A stretch of 64,000 nucleotides of DNA from Gossypium raimondii (lineage: Eukaryota; Streptophyta; Magnoliopsida; Malvales; Malvaceae): the NCBI RefSeq assembly GCF_025698545.1, contig NC_068569.1, forward strand, positions 11,594,001-11,658,000, in the 5' to 3' direction. Within the stretch, counting starts at the first letter, position 1, and the number at the start of each line of letters is the position of its first letter. Shown piece by piece: positions 1 to 11,637 of the stretch. The position numbers and the translations under genes are program-made. The notes below the pieces were generated by a model. It ran no database searches and was not told where the DNA came from. It saw only the letters and a list, made by a program, of their open reading frames with translations.

Positions 1-640
1 CCACCATTATCTTCTTCTCTTTCGTTGGACGCAAATAAAAGTCGATCAATGTTAAAATTTAAAAATAAATATACCCTTTACTTTCTTTTAACATTAGAGA
101 AAACCCAAATGATGGTTAAAAATCCCTGTGAATGAATACCATGCATGGAAGAATATGCAAGACACCATTCATCTTTCTTAATTAAAGTATCCCATTTATT
201 TATTGAAATATTAATTATTAATTACGGTTTATTAACTCAACCTTTGTAATTAAAAACCTTCCGCCCTAATTAATTATCCTTTTATATATTAACTGTCAAT
301 CAAATATAAACCTGTGTACTTTATGATTCTTAATTAAAAACTCAGAACGTTTTTGCAATCACTTTCCTGCTCAGTTTCTCAATAAAGTCGGAAGCAAGGT
401 AAAATTATGAATGCATTCATCAACTTCGGTTAGAAACAGGTCTTTGGGAGTTCGAACATATTCTAGAGAAGAAAACATAGAAACAGATAATATCACTAAA
501 CTAGCTTTTGACAAAAATGCAGGACTACAGTTGTTTACAGTATATCCGCTGAATATTTTTAGATAATTTTGTTAATTTCTTCTGTTTATTTTACATCAAA
601 AAAAATATATCGAATATAAACAAAAATAAAATGTGATGGC
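1..640. other. Intergenic AT-rich DNA
   Basis: I see no open reading frame, repeat or RNA hairpin that I can support here. It lies beyond the 3' end of the IMPL1-like copy 1. The tandem duplication described separately begins at about its right edge. Confidence 0.5.
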
Positions 641-972
641 AAATCAAAATAAAAAAGTAAAATACACACACAACTGTAATAGAACAGTTGATAACGGCAG
701 ACAGTACTTTATTAACAAAGAGAAAATATACTTATTATGTTTCTAATCGCATAATGCTGGTGGGTTTTCCGGTAAAACTCTATCGCAAGGCACCAAGAGC
801 AGATTTATTAAAAGCTTTGTTCGTCGGGCTCCTCGATTTGGCAAGCTCCTGACAAGGGTAATAATCTTTTCATCTTTCGTCTAATTAATATGCTTATCAA
901 AGTGAAAAACTGTAAAAATCCAAGCTACGAGAGAGACCTGCTGTCACGAAACACAAGTGTCTGTTTGGCGAA

Positions 973-3900
973 TCAAAGATCTGTGACGTAATTTTCAGGC
1001 TTATACCATAATGAGAAATCAATTCCTTTACTCTTCAGTTTCTCTGTTGCGGGTGCAATCCTCTCCAGAAGCTGCTTTTCATAGTAATTGCATATCATAC
1101 CGTTTAGTTACAACCAAGGCACAATAAGATTTTGGTCTCATCTTACTTTCTACAACATGACAAAAAAAATGGAAAGAGTCTAACCTTAGCATGAATTGCA
1201 CCATTAGATACCAACACAGATTTATCAAAGACGCAAAGCTTTCCACCATCCATCCGAGTCACAACGCCACCAGCTTCTTCAATTATCTGATTAATTTAAA
1301 ATTTTAAATATAAACATCTGAATCTGAGGCTCTCATTTTCAAAGTGATTTATGTCTTAATTATCACCATAAGTTTCACATTAGCATAAATTTCAATGAAA
1401 TGTTAAAATAAAAAATAAATAAATAAAATGTTTGGTACTTAATAAGTTTGAAGCAATTTGAAAGCATTTTAACATTTGCGGCAGCTCAGTATCCCTTTAA
1501 GTAAAGAAGGAAAAGCTATTAGTTTTATTTACCATCTTAAGTCCACTATTTTAAATAGAATTGTAGAGTTATAAAGTGTTACCAATACAGCAGCAGCCAT
1601 ATCCCATGGTTTTAGATGATATTCCCAGTACCCTTCCGTTACTCCTAGAGCTACATGGCACATGTCCACAGCTGCACCACCAAGCCTTCTTACACCCTAG
1701 TCATTGTAATTTAGTAAAAAGTTGGAGAGAGAAAAGGGGTAATGCATGAGCCCTGTAATTTTTGAAGAAGAGAGCCACGAAACATCATTTAAGGTTCATA
1801 CTCTACTAATGCTGGTAAATTCCTTGAATAATTCGAAGTTGGTATTCCATGCATCATTATGTTCACATCCAAACCCAGTCACAAGAAGAGATTGCTCCAC
1901 CTGCAGACAAATATTTCTTTGCGAGATGTCAAAACATTCCACCTTTAAAAATCATAAGCATATTGACAGTGGGACATATTTTTCAAAAGCATTGGCTAAT
2001 CAATTTAATCTTATTCGAAGGTAGGCTCATGCCTCGGCAAGTTTAAAGAAGCAAAGTACCATCAAAGCTGTCTATAGAAAATATTAAAGGGCACATAATC
2101 ATTGAGTCCCACTAGAATGCATACGGTGTCATCAGCCAGGATCATGCATATTGAAGTATAAGGCAACAACTTTTCAGCAGATAATAGTAATATCTATTCA
2201 TTAAATAATTCACAATAGATTTGACTGTTCCATTCAATTTGATCACTTACCTTATCTGTTTTACTGGGATGGATTTTCTGTCCGTTACAAAATGCTCCCC
2301 CACCTAGAAATAGGGGTGAGCAAAACTCGATTCGACTCGAAAAAATCAAAAAAAAATTCAAATTTCGAGTTAAACGAATCGAGTTATTCGAGTTAATCGA
2401 GTTATTCGAATCAACTCGAATTTTTTTTTCGAATTTCGAGTTCGAATCGAGTTGAGTTTTCGAATTCGAATAATTCGAATATCAAACTATAATATTTGAC
2501 AGTTTTACCCTAAACTCCCAAACCTTTTTACTTTTCCCTCAAAACTTTTACTCCTTCCCACTTTCCCCCCAAAACTTTTACTCCCCTCCCCTCCCAACCC
2601 CCCAATCTACCCAAAATCCATTTCCTACCAAAATTTTACTCTCCCATTTACTTTTTCTCAAAATTTTACTCCCAAAAACCCTCAAAACCTTTTATTTTCT
2701 CTCAAAATTTTTACTCCTTCCCACTTTTCCCCTAAAACTTTTATTCCCTTTCCATCCCACCTCCCATCTACCCCAAACCTTCCCCCCTCCAATTTTTTTT
2801 AATATTTTCCCTCCAAAATTTTACTCTCCCCTATTTACTTTCCCTCAAACTTTTATTCTCCAAAACTTTTTATTTTCCCCCTAAACTTTTACTTCTCACC
2901 CTTTACTTTCAAATAAAAAATCAAAATTATCCAAAAAAAATCACTAAACATAAATAGTAATAATTTTATTTATATTTACTATTTATATTATTAAATTAAA
3001 TTTCACATTTTATATTATTTATATTATTGAATTGTTTAGTCATATTGAATATTTATATTAAAATTGAATTATTAATTATGCCATAAAATATTCGTGTTAA
3101 AATTTTATATTGCTATCAATTTCACATTTTATTTTTAAAATAAATTTTATTAAAAAATCATATTTTTATATTTAATATATTTTTAATTCCAAAATACATA
3201 GTGACAAGAATCTGAAGATAATTGAAACAACTAAGCAAGTAAAGAAACTAACCAGTATATAAAAAATTAATAAATAAATTATGAGGTGATGAAAGTTAAT
3301 AAAAAATTTGATTAAGGTAGACAAATTTTATTACGATGGATGACAACGGTTACAAGGACCTAAAATTATTTTTTAAAATTTAACTCGAACAAATATATTC
3401 GATTCGATTCGATTCGATTCGAATTCCATCTCACTCGACTCGATTCGAGAAAACTTCAAATAAAGTTAGGATGATAAAATGAGATTCGAAAACTCGATTA
3501 ACTCGAAAATTTTTTATTCGATTCGATTCGATCGAATGCTCACCCCTACCTAGAAACCAAAGCAATCAATCATTCAACCATAAGTATAGTATCAGCATAG
3601 GCATGAACCTTAAGGAGCTTTAACTAGTTCCACATTTCTTACCAGCAGTAGCAGTATATGTACGGGTATTCCAACACATAGGTCCCCCAACAAATTCCAC
3701 CTACACATAAAAAAACAATAATGCCATCTTTCTTTTTCCTTTAAGGAAAAGGAAAAAGCAACAAACTTAATCACGCAACTTTTATACTTGACATTCAGTG
3801 AGCAATCACATTTTGAATGTAAAATTATGTAAATATAATATTGACAAGATTCATACAAGAAACTAATACCACAGTAGCAGCGGCAGGATTTCCTTGAAAC

Positions 3901-5275
3901 AGTACACCCACTGAAACTGCAAAGCTAGGATAACAGTGTGCAAAATTTGTTGTTCCATCTACACAAGGTCAAACCAATAGAGATATCTACCACTTAGATA
4001 ACGTATTGATACAAAAAAGCAGGGGATTTAATTATCAACATGAACCATGAACCATGAACCATGACATACTAAAGCATTTCTGCAAGACTGCAATACGCAT
4101 ATAGACTGAAAACATAACTCCCAAGTTCCAGGATACATTCATTTAATTTTTATAAAATATAACCATATAAACTGCCTTGGATAAGAAACCAAGGGATGAA
4201 AGAGACAAACCTAAAGGATCAACACACCAGAGATAGTCTGATGAGGTATCCCCTGCAATTCCTCCTTCCTCCCCGAGGATCAAATGATCTGCAAAATTCT
4301 TTTTTATTACCTCCAGAATAGCGATCTCACTCATTTTATCTGTGCTGCACATAACATCATATGACAATTGTCAACAAAAGAAAGGAATATAATAAGTTTG
4401 TAGATATAATATGGTTGCAACATGCCGCAGAAATACTGAATGTCTCTCTCTTGAGGTAAATTTATAAAACAGTAAATAAGATGCAAATAAAAATAAACAA
4501 TAAGGAAGGACATTAAATGTAAATGCTCATGCAAAGGCTTACAGGACAAAACTGCAAGTCTGAAATGAGTAGTAATATGCAAACTTCCATGTCTGTTTGT
4601 GGTTATAGGCTGGGAAACAGCATGATGCAGACAAAGGTTTAGGGTACATTAAGCCATTCTCTTTTTAAGTACATGGAGAAAACAGAAAGGTAAACTAGTG
4701 GGGTAGAGAACAAGTATAACATGGAACCTATTTTATTCCAAGAATATGAATCAGAAAGCACACTGAACCTTTCAGTGCCAAAATTTAACTTCATGATTCA
4801 CATTTCACAGTATGAAAATAACATCATAACATGCAGGAGGCAGGTTAGCACAACCAGGCACAATGACAATGCAGTTTGGTAAGCTGTAATTATCTAACCA
4901 TATATGTCAAAACACCCTCCCTCACCCCCAATACTAATATTAAGGTCATAGCTTAAAATCTGAGCCAGTATGAGAAGATTGAGAAGTCCTTACTCGGTTA
5001 CCAAGTCAGCTAGTCCTTTATATGCGACATTTCTTGGTTTGTTGACAGCATCCATCACCACCTATAAGAAGATGAAGATATTTATTTAAGGGAAATGAAT
5101 TCTGAAAAGTAAAACAAAAATGAAAAGACATAAAAAAAAAAAAAAAAAGGAGGCCAACCTCAGCGCCAGCTCTTGCGGCAGCCTCAACAACTTCAATGAG
5201 CTCGGAAGGAGGGATTGATCCAGTTGATTTGGCACCTACTTTAGGATACTTTCTCTGGTTTGAAGCCTCCGACAT
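973..5275 (-). CDS. IMPL1-like inositol monophosphatase, copy 1; transit peptide lost, possibly a pseudogene
   Basis: Ten exons by homology with copy 2: 5159-5275 (from the first usable ATG), 4994-5061, 4211-4344, 3870-3958, 3643-3700, 2251-2303, 1802-1900, 1583-1696, 1185-1286 and 973-1071. All introns are GT-AG and exon lengths equal those of copy 2, giving about 310 residues. At the position of the copy-2 start codon this copy reads TTA, and an in-frame TAA follows in the transit-peptide region, so a full-length plastid precursor cannot be made. A shorter protein starting at MSEASN would lack the transit peptide and be cytosolic. The metal-site motifs ([20 protein letters not shown]) remain. 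Family-conserved positions have changed, however: WDMAAG became WDMAAA, and YWEYRL became YWEYHL. This fits relaxed selection. A DNA transposon fills part of intron 5. Whether it is expressed cannot be told from sequence. Confidence 0.75.
2311..3548. mobile_element. hAT-type non-autonomous DNA element in intron 5 of IMPL1 copy 1
   Basis: The 1238-bp insert has 12-bp perfect terminal inverted repeats, TAGGGGTGAGCA at the left and TGCTCACCCCTA at the right. It is flanked by an exact 8-bp duplication CCTAGAAA (2303-2310 and 3549-3556). An 8-bp target duplication is typical of the hAT superfamily. Copy 2 of the gene keeps the empty site at about 8918, which proves the boundaries and dates the insertion after the gene duplication. 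Both ends carry arrays of short ATTCGA/TCGAAT subterminal repeats, as hAT elements often do. There is no transposase. The interior is very AT-rich apart from a C-rich, G-free block. Confidence 0.9.
2503..2956. repeat. 454-nt block with no G on the + strand
   Basis: Inside the hAT-type element, 454 consecutive bases contain only A, C and T. The block is built from degenerate copies of a unit resembling AAAACTTTTACTCCYTCCCA. On the minus strand, which is the sense strand of the IMPL1 gene, it is C-free and has runs of G. The complement of 2579-2605 has four or more closely spaced runs of three or more G. Confidence 0.9.
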
Positions 5276-5519
5276 CAAGGCTCTTGTATATAATTTTCCT
5301 GTCGAATTCGTGCTCAAGATTCCAACTTATAGACACCCAAATGGAGAATTTGCAATAGATTTGTGAGGTTGGCACTGATTTGGGTGAATCCGAGGTGAAA
5401 CTGCTCTGGGTTTTTGCGAAAACCTGAGAGTAATGTCCGTAGAGACAACTAAATACTTTCCTAAATTTTATTTTCGATGTTAACTGAGAATCTAAAGAGT
5501 TTTTTACCTTACAAATTTG

Positions 5520-6590
5520 TTAAACTTTTTTTTCCCGGTTTCTTTGTGGGTAGCTCAATTTGCAGTTACTCCCTCTGATAAATATTCGGTAAAATTATAA
5601 TGAAAGCCTTAACTCTAATTGTATTTTGCCTTCCTTTAGTCTTTATATTTTAGAGGCACGCCACATGTAATTATCTAATTATTTCAATTTCGGTAATTCC
5701 TAATAGTATAATGAATGAAAATTTTAACAGAAAAATTAATTTACTCTTTGATCTAATATACAAAGATTAATTCATCTTTTTTTAGTAAAGAGGTAGAATC
5801 CAATCGATTCATAGTATAAGAGCCTCTATAGTATATTTACCTACATATTCATGTTAGTTTGGTTTTAGTAGCATTTCTTTTTCTTTTAAATAGTAGTTAA
5901 AACATTTTAATTTTTAAAAATAAGTAAACCATTAGATTGACCATTAATGCTACATCAGCACAAACTAATAGTATCAATATGGAGTTATCGATCCGAGTAA
6001 TTGATTACAAATTCAGGCATAAGAAAAAAAAACCTACTAAATACTTTTGGACAAGTAGGGTAAACTACATTTTAATCCTCTTATAAATTTCAACTTATGA
6101 TCCAGTAGTATCTAGTAATTGCATAAATTAGGTAGTATCGTGAATGAGAGGAAGTGTGACGAGTCGCAAAAGATCTAGTCCCGTGACAAAAGGACCTAGT
6201 CTCCGTCGACAGGGTTTGCCCCGATGCCAGCACAAAGGTCCAAGGCCTTTACACGAAAAAAAGCGGTGCTAATGGCGGAATTAGAAGGAGCAGAAGCAGC
6301 ATAGAGTGACAAGATCAATGTAGAAAAACCAGGTTGATATGGACACTAACAATGTTCTCCTTGTGCTTGCTGCAGAAGACGAAGAAGAAGATAAGGGCTG
6401 AGGAAATGTTGTATAGATAACCAGTAATCATGAGAATGTAATGGAATGCAGGATGGTGGGTGTTTCAGAGGTACCGTGGATAAAAGTCAAATAATATTAA
6501 GAATAAATAAATATATTATTCATACTTGGGAAAATTCAAATTATGTGAATTGAATCAACGACCATGATGGCATATACAAGATACAAGAGA
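5520..6590. other. Spacer between the two IMPL1 units
   Basis: Mostly AT-rich DNA with no gene that I recognise. A stretch at about 6150-6420 is richer in G and C than its surroundings but has no convincing open frame. It may be a relic of a transcribed or mobile sequence. Confidence 0.4.
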
Positions 6591-7440
6591 TGAAGTAAAA
6601 AGTAAAAATAAAAATAAAACAGTAATAAAACAGTTAATAACGGCGGACAGTTGCATGGTACTTCATTAACAACGATAACATATAACTACAAATGCCAATG
6701 CATACTCTTTCCACAATTAACAGCCACCACTTCATTCCTCTTCTTCTTATTCAGCCTTTCACAATATATTTGCGTCTTCTGTATCCTTGTTATGTTTCTA
6801 ATCAAACAATGATGGTGAGTTTGCTGGCAAAACTACATGGCTCTGCAACACAGCAACAAGACCAAAGTTTATTAAAAGCTTTGTTCATCAGGATTCCAAA
6901 AGCATCTGAAAAAGATGTTGATCTTTCTTCCCGTTAATATGCTTTTATCAAATGTTTAGCCTTCGAAGCATGTTGGTTGTTAAATTCCAACAATTACAAC
7001 TGGCCGTTGGAAATGGGAGGATCTCAGCCTAAAGTCTGAACATAGGGAATGGAAAGAACAGTTTCTAAGACGGAGAGGGGGGGGGGGGGGAGGGAAGGAG
7101 CCATGTAGAAAGGCTTAATTTGGATTAAGTTTCAGCACCATGCATGTGTCACAGGCTCGTGCACAACAGCTTCATTTGCTAAGTTAAAATCCAAGCTCGT
7201 GACACATACATGAAAGACAGAGGAAACAACAAATATGCTTTAACAGTAGATTTAGATGTCATGTTAACTTGCTATTTGCATATAATTCTCACAAGAAAGC
7301 CACATCATTTTAGTTTAAAAAATGACGAAATTAAAGTAAAGAGACTAAATTCGCAACATCTATAAATGGCAGCATTTGGCCAAATCGAAAAATTGCATAA
7401 ATTCAAGTTACGAGAGAAAGACCTGCTTACTGTGTCAGGA
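6590..7440. other. 3' flank of IMPL1 copy 2
   Basis: This is duplicated from the flank at about 640-960, with added DNA at roughly 6950-7380 and a homopolymer run of about 13 G near 7080. There is no supported gene. The short open frame at 6692-6937 has no recognisable domain. Confidence 0.5.
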
Positions 7441-7465
7441 AAAAGAAGTGTGACTCTTTGGCAAT

Positions 7466-10400
7466 TCAAAGATCTGTGACGTAACTTTCAGGCTTATACC
7501 ATAATGAGAAATCAATTCCTTTACTCTTAAGTTTCTCCGTTGCAGGTGCAATCCTCTCCAAAAGCTGCTCATCATAGTAATTGAATATCATACCATTTAG
7601 TTACAACCAAAAGCATAATAAGATTTTGGATTCTATCTTCCTTTCTACAACATGACAGGAACATGAAAAAGGTCGAACCTTGGCATGAACTGCACCATTA
7701 GATACCAAAACAGATCTATCAAAGACACAAAATTTTCCACCATCCATCCGAGTCACAGCGCCACCAGCTTCTTCGACTATCTGATTACAAAGAATTAACA
7801 ATTTTAATATGAACTGCTGAATCTGAACAAACCTCATTCAACATGCTCACTCTCTTAATTATCACCACAGTTTTCACACTAGATAAATTTAAAATTATAC
7901 ATATGATAGAAAACAGTTTGGCGACTTAATATGTTCGAAGCAATTTCAAAGTATTTTACGGATCTTTTTATTTATCTTTTCACGGTATGCAAAATAAGTA
8001 GTTATGTCCAATGCAAAATAAACTGACAACTGACATCTATTTTAACATTTGCTGCGGCTCAATAACCATTTAAGTAAAGGAAGGAAAATATATTACTTTT
8101 ATTTTAACATGTAAGTCAATGATTACACAAAAGGAATTAAGTTATAAAGCTTTACCAATACACCAGCAGCCATATCCCATGGTTTTAGACGATATTCCCA
8201 ATACGCTTCCGCAACTCCCAGAGCTACATGGCACATGTCCACAGCTGCAGCACCAAGCCTTCTTACACCCTAGTCATTGTAAGTAGGGGAAAGTTAGAGA
8301 CAAAAAGGGTAAATCACGAGTTTAGTAATTTTTGGAGAAAGAGCTTATGACCACAGAAATATCTTTTAAGGTTCATACTCTACTGATGTCAGTAAATTCC
8401 TTGAATAATTCAATGTTGGTAATCCATGCATCATCGTGGTCATATCCAAACCCAGTCACAAGAAGAGACTGCTCCACCTGCAAACAAGTATTTCTTTGCA
8501 AGATGTCAAAACATTTGGCCTTTTAAAAATCATAGGCATGCACTGGGAACCAACCTTTTAAAAGATATATTTCGCAAAAGCATAGGCTGGTCAGTTTAAT
8601 CCTAATTCGAAGGTATCTAAGGGTTGTGCCTCAACAAGCTTGCTGAAGCGAAGTTACCATGAAAAACCTCCATAGAAAATATTAGAGGGCATATAATCAT
8701 TGAGCCCCAACAATATTTGTCCAACCAGAATGCATAAAATGTGTCATCAACCATGATCAAACATGTTGAAGTATAAAGCAACAACTGTTCAGCAGAAAAT
8801 AGTAACATCTACTAATTAAATTATTCACAATATTTTTAACTGTTTGATTCAGTGTGATCACTTACCTTATCTGTTTTACTGGGATGGATTTTCTGTCCAT
8901 TACAAAATGCTCCCCCACCTAGAACCCAAAGCATCAAATATTTAGCCATTAATTTACTATGAACCTTAAGGAGCTTTAACTAGTTCCATATTTCCTACCA
9001 GCAGTAGCAGTAAATGTACGGGTATTCCAACACATAGGTCCCCCAACAAATTCCACCTACACGTAAAAAAGCAATAATGTCATCTTTCCTCCTACATCAT
9101 GCAAATTAAAAAAGCAAGAAACTGATTTTGTAACTTTTATACTCAATATTCTTTAAGTGATCATATTTTGAATGTAAACTTATGTAAATGGAATATTGCC
9201 AAAATTCATGTAAGAAAATAATACCACAGCAGCAGCGGCAGGATTTCCTTGAAACAGTACACCCACTGAAACTGCAAAGCTAGGATAACAATGTGCAAAA
9301 TTTGTTGTTCCATCTACAGAAGGTAGCAAAGTGAAACCAGCAGAGCATTTATATCTAACCCTCACATAAAGTAAATATTAACACAAACAAGCAGGGGAAT
9401 TAATCTTCAGTATAAACTACGGTATGCTAAAGCATCTCTTCAGGTAAGAGTGCAATACATTATAGACTGAAAAGTGAAAACTTAACTCCCAAATTATAGG
9501 ATATTTTTCTAATACTTTATAAAATATAAACATACAAACTGTTTTGGTTAAAGAAACCAAGGGATGAAAGAGACAGACCTAAAGGATCAATACACCATAG
9601 ATAGTCTGATGAGGTATCCCCTATAATTCCTCCCTCCTCCCCAAGGATCAGATGATCTCCAAAATTCTTTTTTACTACCTCAAGAATAGCAACCTCACTC
9701 ATTTTATCTGTGCTGTAGGTAACATCATATGATAATTGTGAGCAGAAGCAAGGAATATAATAAGTTTATAGCAAAAGTAAACTGTAAGGAAGAACATTTA
9801 GACGTAAATATTCATGTGAAGGCTAATACAAGCAACTGTGAGTCTGCAATGAGTAGTGATAAGCAAACTTTTTAAATATAAGATGCCTGGTTCTTTTTGT
9901 GGTTATAGATTGGGAAACGGCAAGATGTAGACAAAGGTTTAGGGTAAATTATACCATTCTCATTGTAAGCCAAGTACATGAAGAAAACCAAACGGCAAAT
10001 TTGCGGTATAGGGAATGATTATAACATGGATTCCTTTTGCTTCCACGAATATGAATGAAGAAGTATACTAAAAAAACTTTTTCTGACAATAAACAATTCA
10101 ATCTATTTACTTTTTAATGTTTCAAGTACTGAATTTGTCCTATTTATATGAAAAGCAAACGTCAGTGCCAAAAATTTAACTTCATGATTCATATTTCACA
10201 TTATGAAAATTACATCATAACATTCGGGAGGCAGATTAGCTCAACCAGGCACAATGACAATGCAGTTTGGTAAATCAAGCTGTAATTATCTAATCATACA
10301 CTAGTCAAACAGCCTACCTCATCCCCAATACTGATATATAGGGCATAGCTTAAATCTGAATAAGTATGAGAAGATTGAGAAGCCCTTACTCGGTTACCAA

Positions 10401-10870
10401 GTCAGTTAGTCCTTTATATGTGATATTTCTTGGTTTGTTGACAGCATCCATCACCACCTGTAAGAAAATAAAGGTATTTATTGAAAGAAATGAATTTTGA
10501 AAAGTAGAACAAAATTAACTGGCATAAAAGAATTTCCTTTTTGGGGGGGGGGGGGGATGCCAACCTCAGCCCCAGTTTTTGCAGCGGTCTCGACAACTTC
10601 AATGAGCTGAGATGGAGGGATTGGTCCGGTTGATTTGGCAGCTACTTTAGGATACTGTCTCTGGTTAGAAACCTCTGATATCAAAGCTCTTGTGCATAAT
10701 TTTCTTTTGGAATTTGTATTAAAGATTCCAACTTTTCGATACCCAGTTGAAGACTTTGGACTAAGTTTGTGAGGTTGGTACTGATTTGGGTGAAATCGAG
10801 GTGAAATTGATCTGGGTGTTTGTGAAAATCTGAGAGGAATGTTGGTGGAGAAAACTAAAGACCTTCCCAT
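7466..10870 (-). CDS. IMPL1: Phosphatase IMPL1, chloroplastic (inositol monophosphatase family), intact copy
   Basis: The enzyme hydrolyses myo-inositol monophosphates in plastids, in a Mg-dependent phosphatase fold. Ten exons: 10565-10870, 10390-10457, 9579-9712, 9225-9313, 8999-9056, 8866-8918, 8379-8477, 8156-8269, 7679-7780 and 7466-7564. All introns are GT-AG and the sum is 1122 bp, or 373 residues, close to the Arabidopsis protein as I remember it. The start is the first ATG of the open frame. Residues 1-60 are rich in Ser, Arg and Thr with few acids, as in a transit peptide. Metal and substrate motifs are GEEGG (149-153), [11 protein letters not shown] (167-177) and WDMAAG (300-305). 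The protein ends ESYVTDL. The related plant IMPL2 is histidinol-phosphate phosphatase; the closest match by motif and C-terminus is IMPL1. Confidence 0.93.
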
Positions 10871-11474
10871 TTCTTCCTTTTTGACGTTAAGCGAGAACCC
10901 AGAACCCTTTGCCTTACCAATTTATGAACGTTTTTTGAGATCTTCTTTGTGGGTAGTTAGTTTGCATTACTGTCTCTGCGCCATAGACGACAGATGACAT
11001 CTTGTTTTCTATAACAGGGATAATAGCATATTTGGAACTGTATTTTATCAAACCTTCCAATCTAGTATCTCTACTTTTAAAATTTCTGTTTTGGTACTTG
11101 AACTCTAATTCCATCAATTAATATGTTACATTCCCTTGCGGAGAAATTATATCATATGCTCTTCCTACTATCTAAAGAAAATATCAACCAATAAAAATAA
11201 GCCAAGTCAGATTTATTTACATGTCATATTACATGTAAGCATTATTTTTTAACTTATTCATTAAACACACAAAAAAGACTATGTCGACTTTCTACCAACT
11301 TCACCCCCTACCAAACCATCGTATCAAAAGTTACCAGAAAACTTCATCTGTAGTACTCGACTTTCTTGGAGCTTTGTACTAAATACAAGATTGTTGTAAC
11401 AAGTATTACACACATATATTTCCATGGACGCTATAAGAAATTAACATTCAAATCAAAAGAGCATTAGAGCAAAA

Positions 11475-11637
11475 TGCTAAACTTTCAACTACTAAAAGAA
11501 ATCATTCTTCATTCATATCCTCATAACGTTGATTACAGGGGGTATTTAACGCATGCAGTACATGCAACCTCATCAGTAACTACTAACAGAAAACTTAACA
11601 ACTTTCTAACTAATAACAGAAACTGTTACTCCTAACA
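11475..11637 (-). repeat. 3' LTR of the copia fossil
   Basis: The 163-bp direct repeat of 16011-16173. It is bounded by TG and CA and preceded on the + strand by the target duplication CAAAA. Confidence 0.95.

Larger units (their letters stand above)
640..11110 (-). repeat. Tandem segmental duplication carrying two IMPL1 genes
   Basis: Two units of roughly 4.5-5 kb lie head to tail, about 640-5650 and 6590-11110. Homology covers all ten exons, parts of every intron, the 3' flank (a shared stretch around AACAGTTRATAACGGC at about 680 and 6630) and the 5' flank (shared TTCTTTGTGGGTAG at about 5540 and 10945). Unit 1 carries a transposon absent from unit 2. Unit 2 has extra DNA at about 6950-7380. 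Exon identity is high; the last exon differs at five of 99 positions. This indicates a fairly recent duplication. Confidence 0.85.

Noticed and set aside
9225-9313. Cys after the [11 protein letters not shown] motif in both IMPL1 copies as a lost catalytic residue
   Set aside because: That position varies among inositol monophosphatases, and the metal-binding residues are intact.
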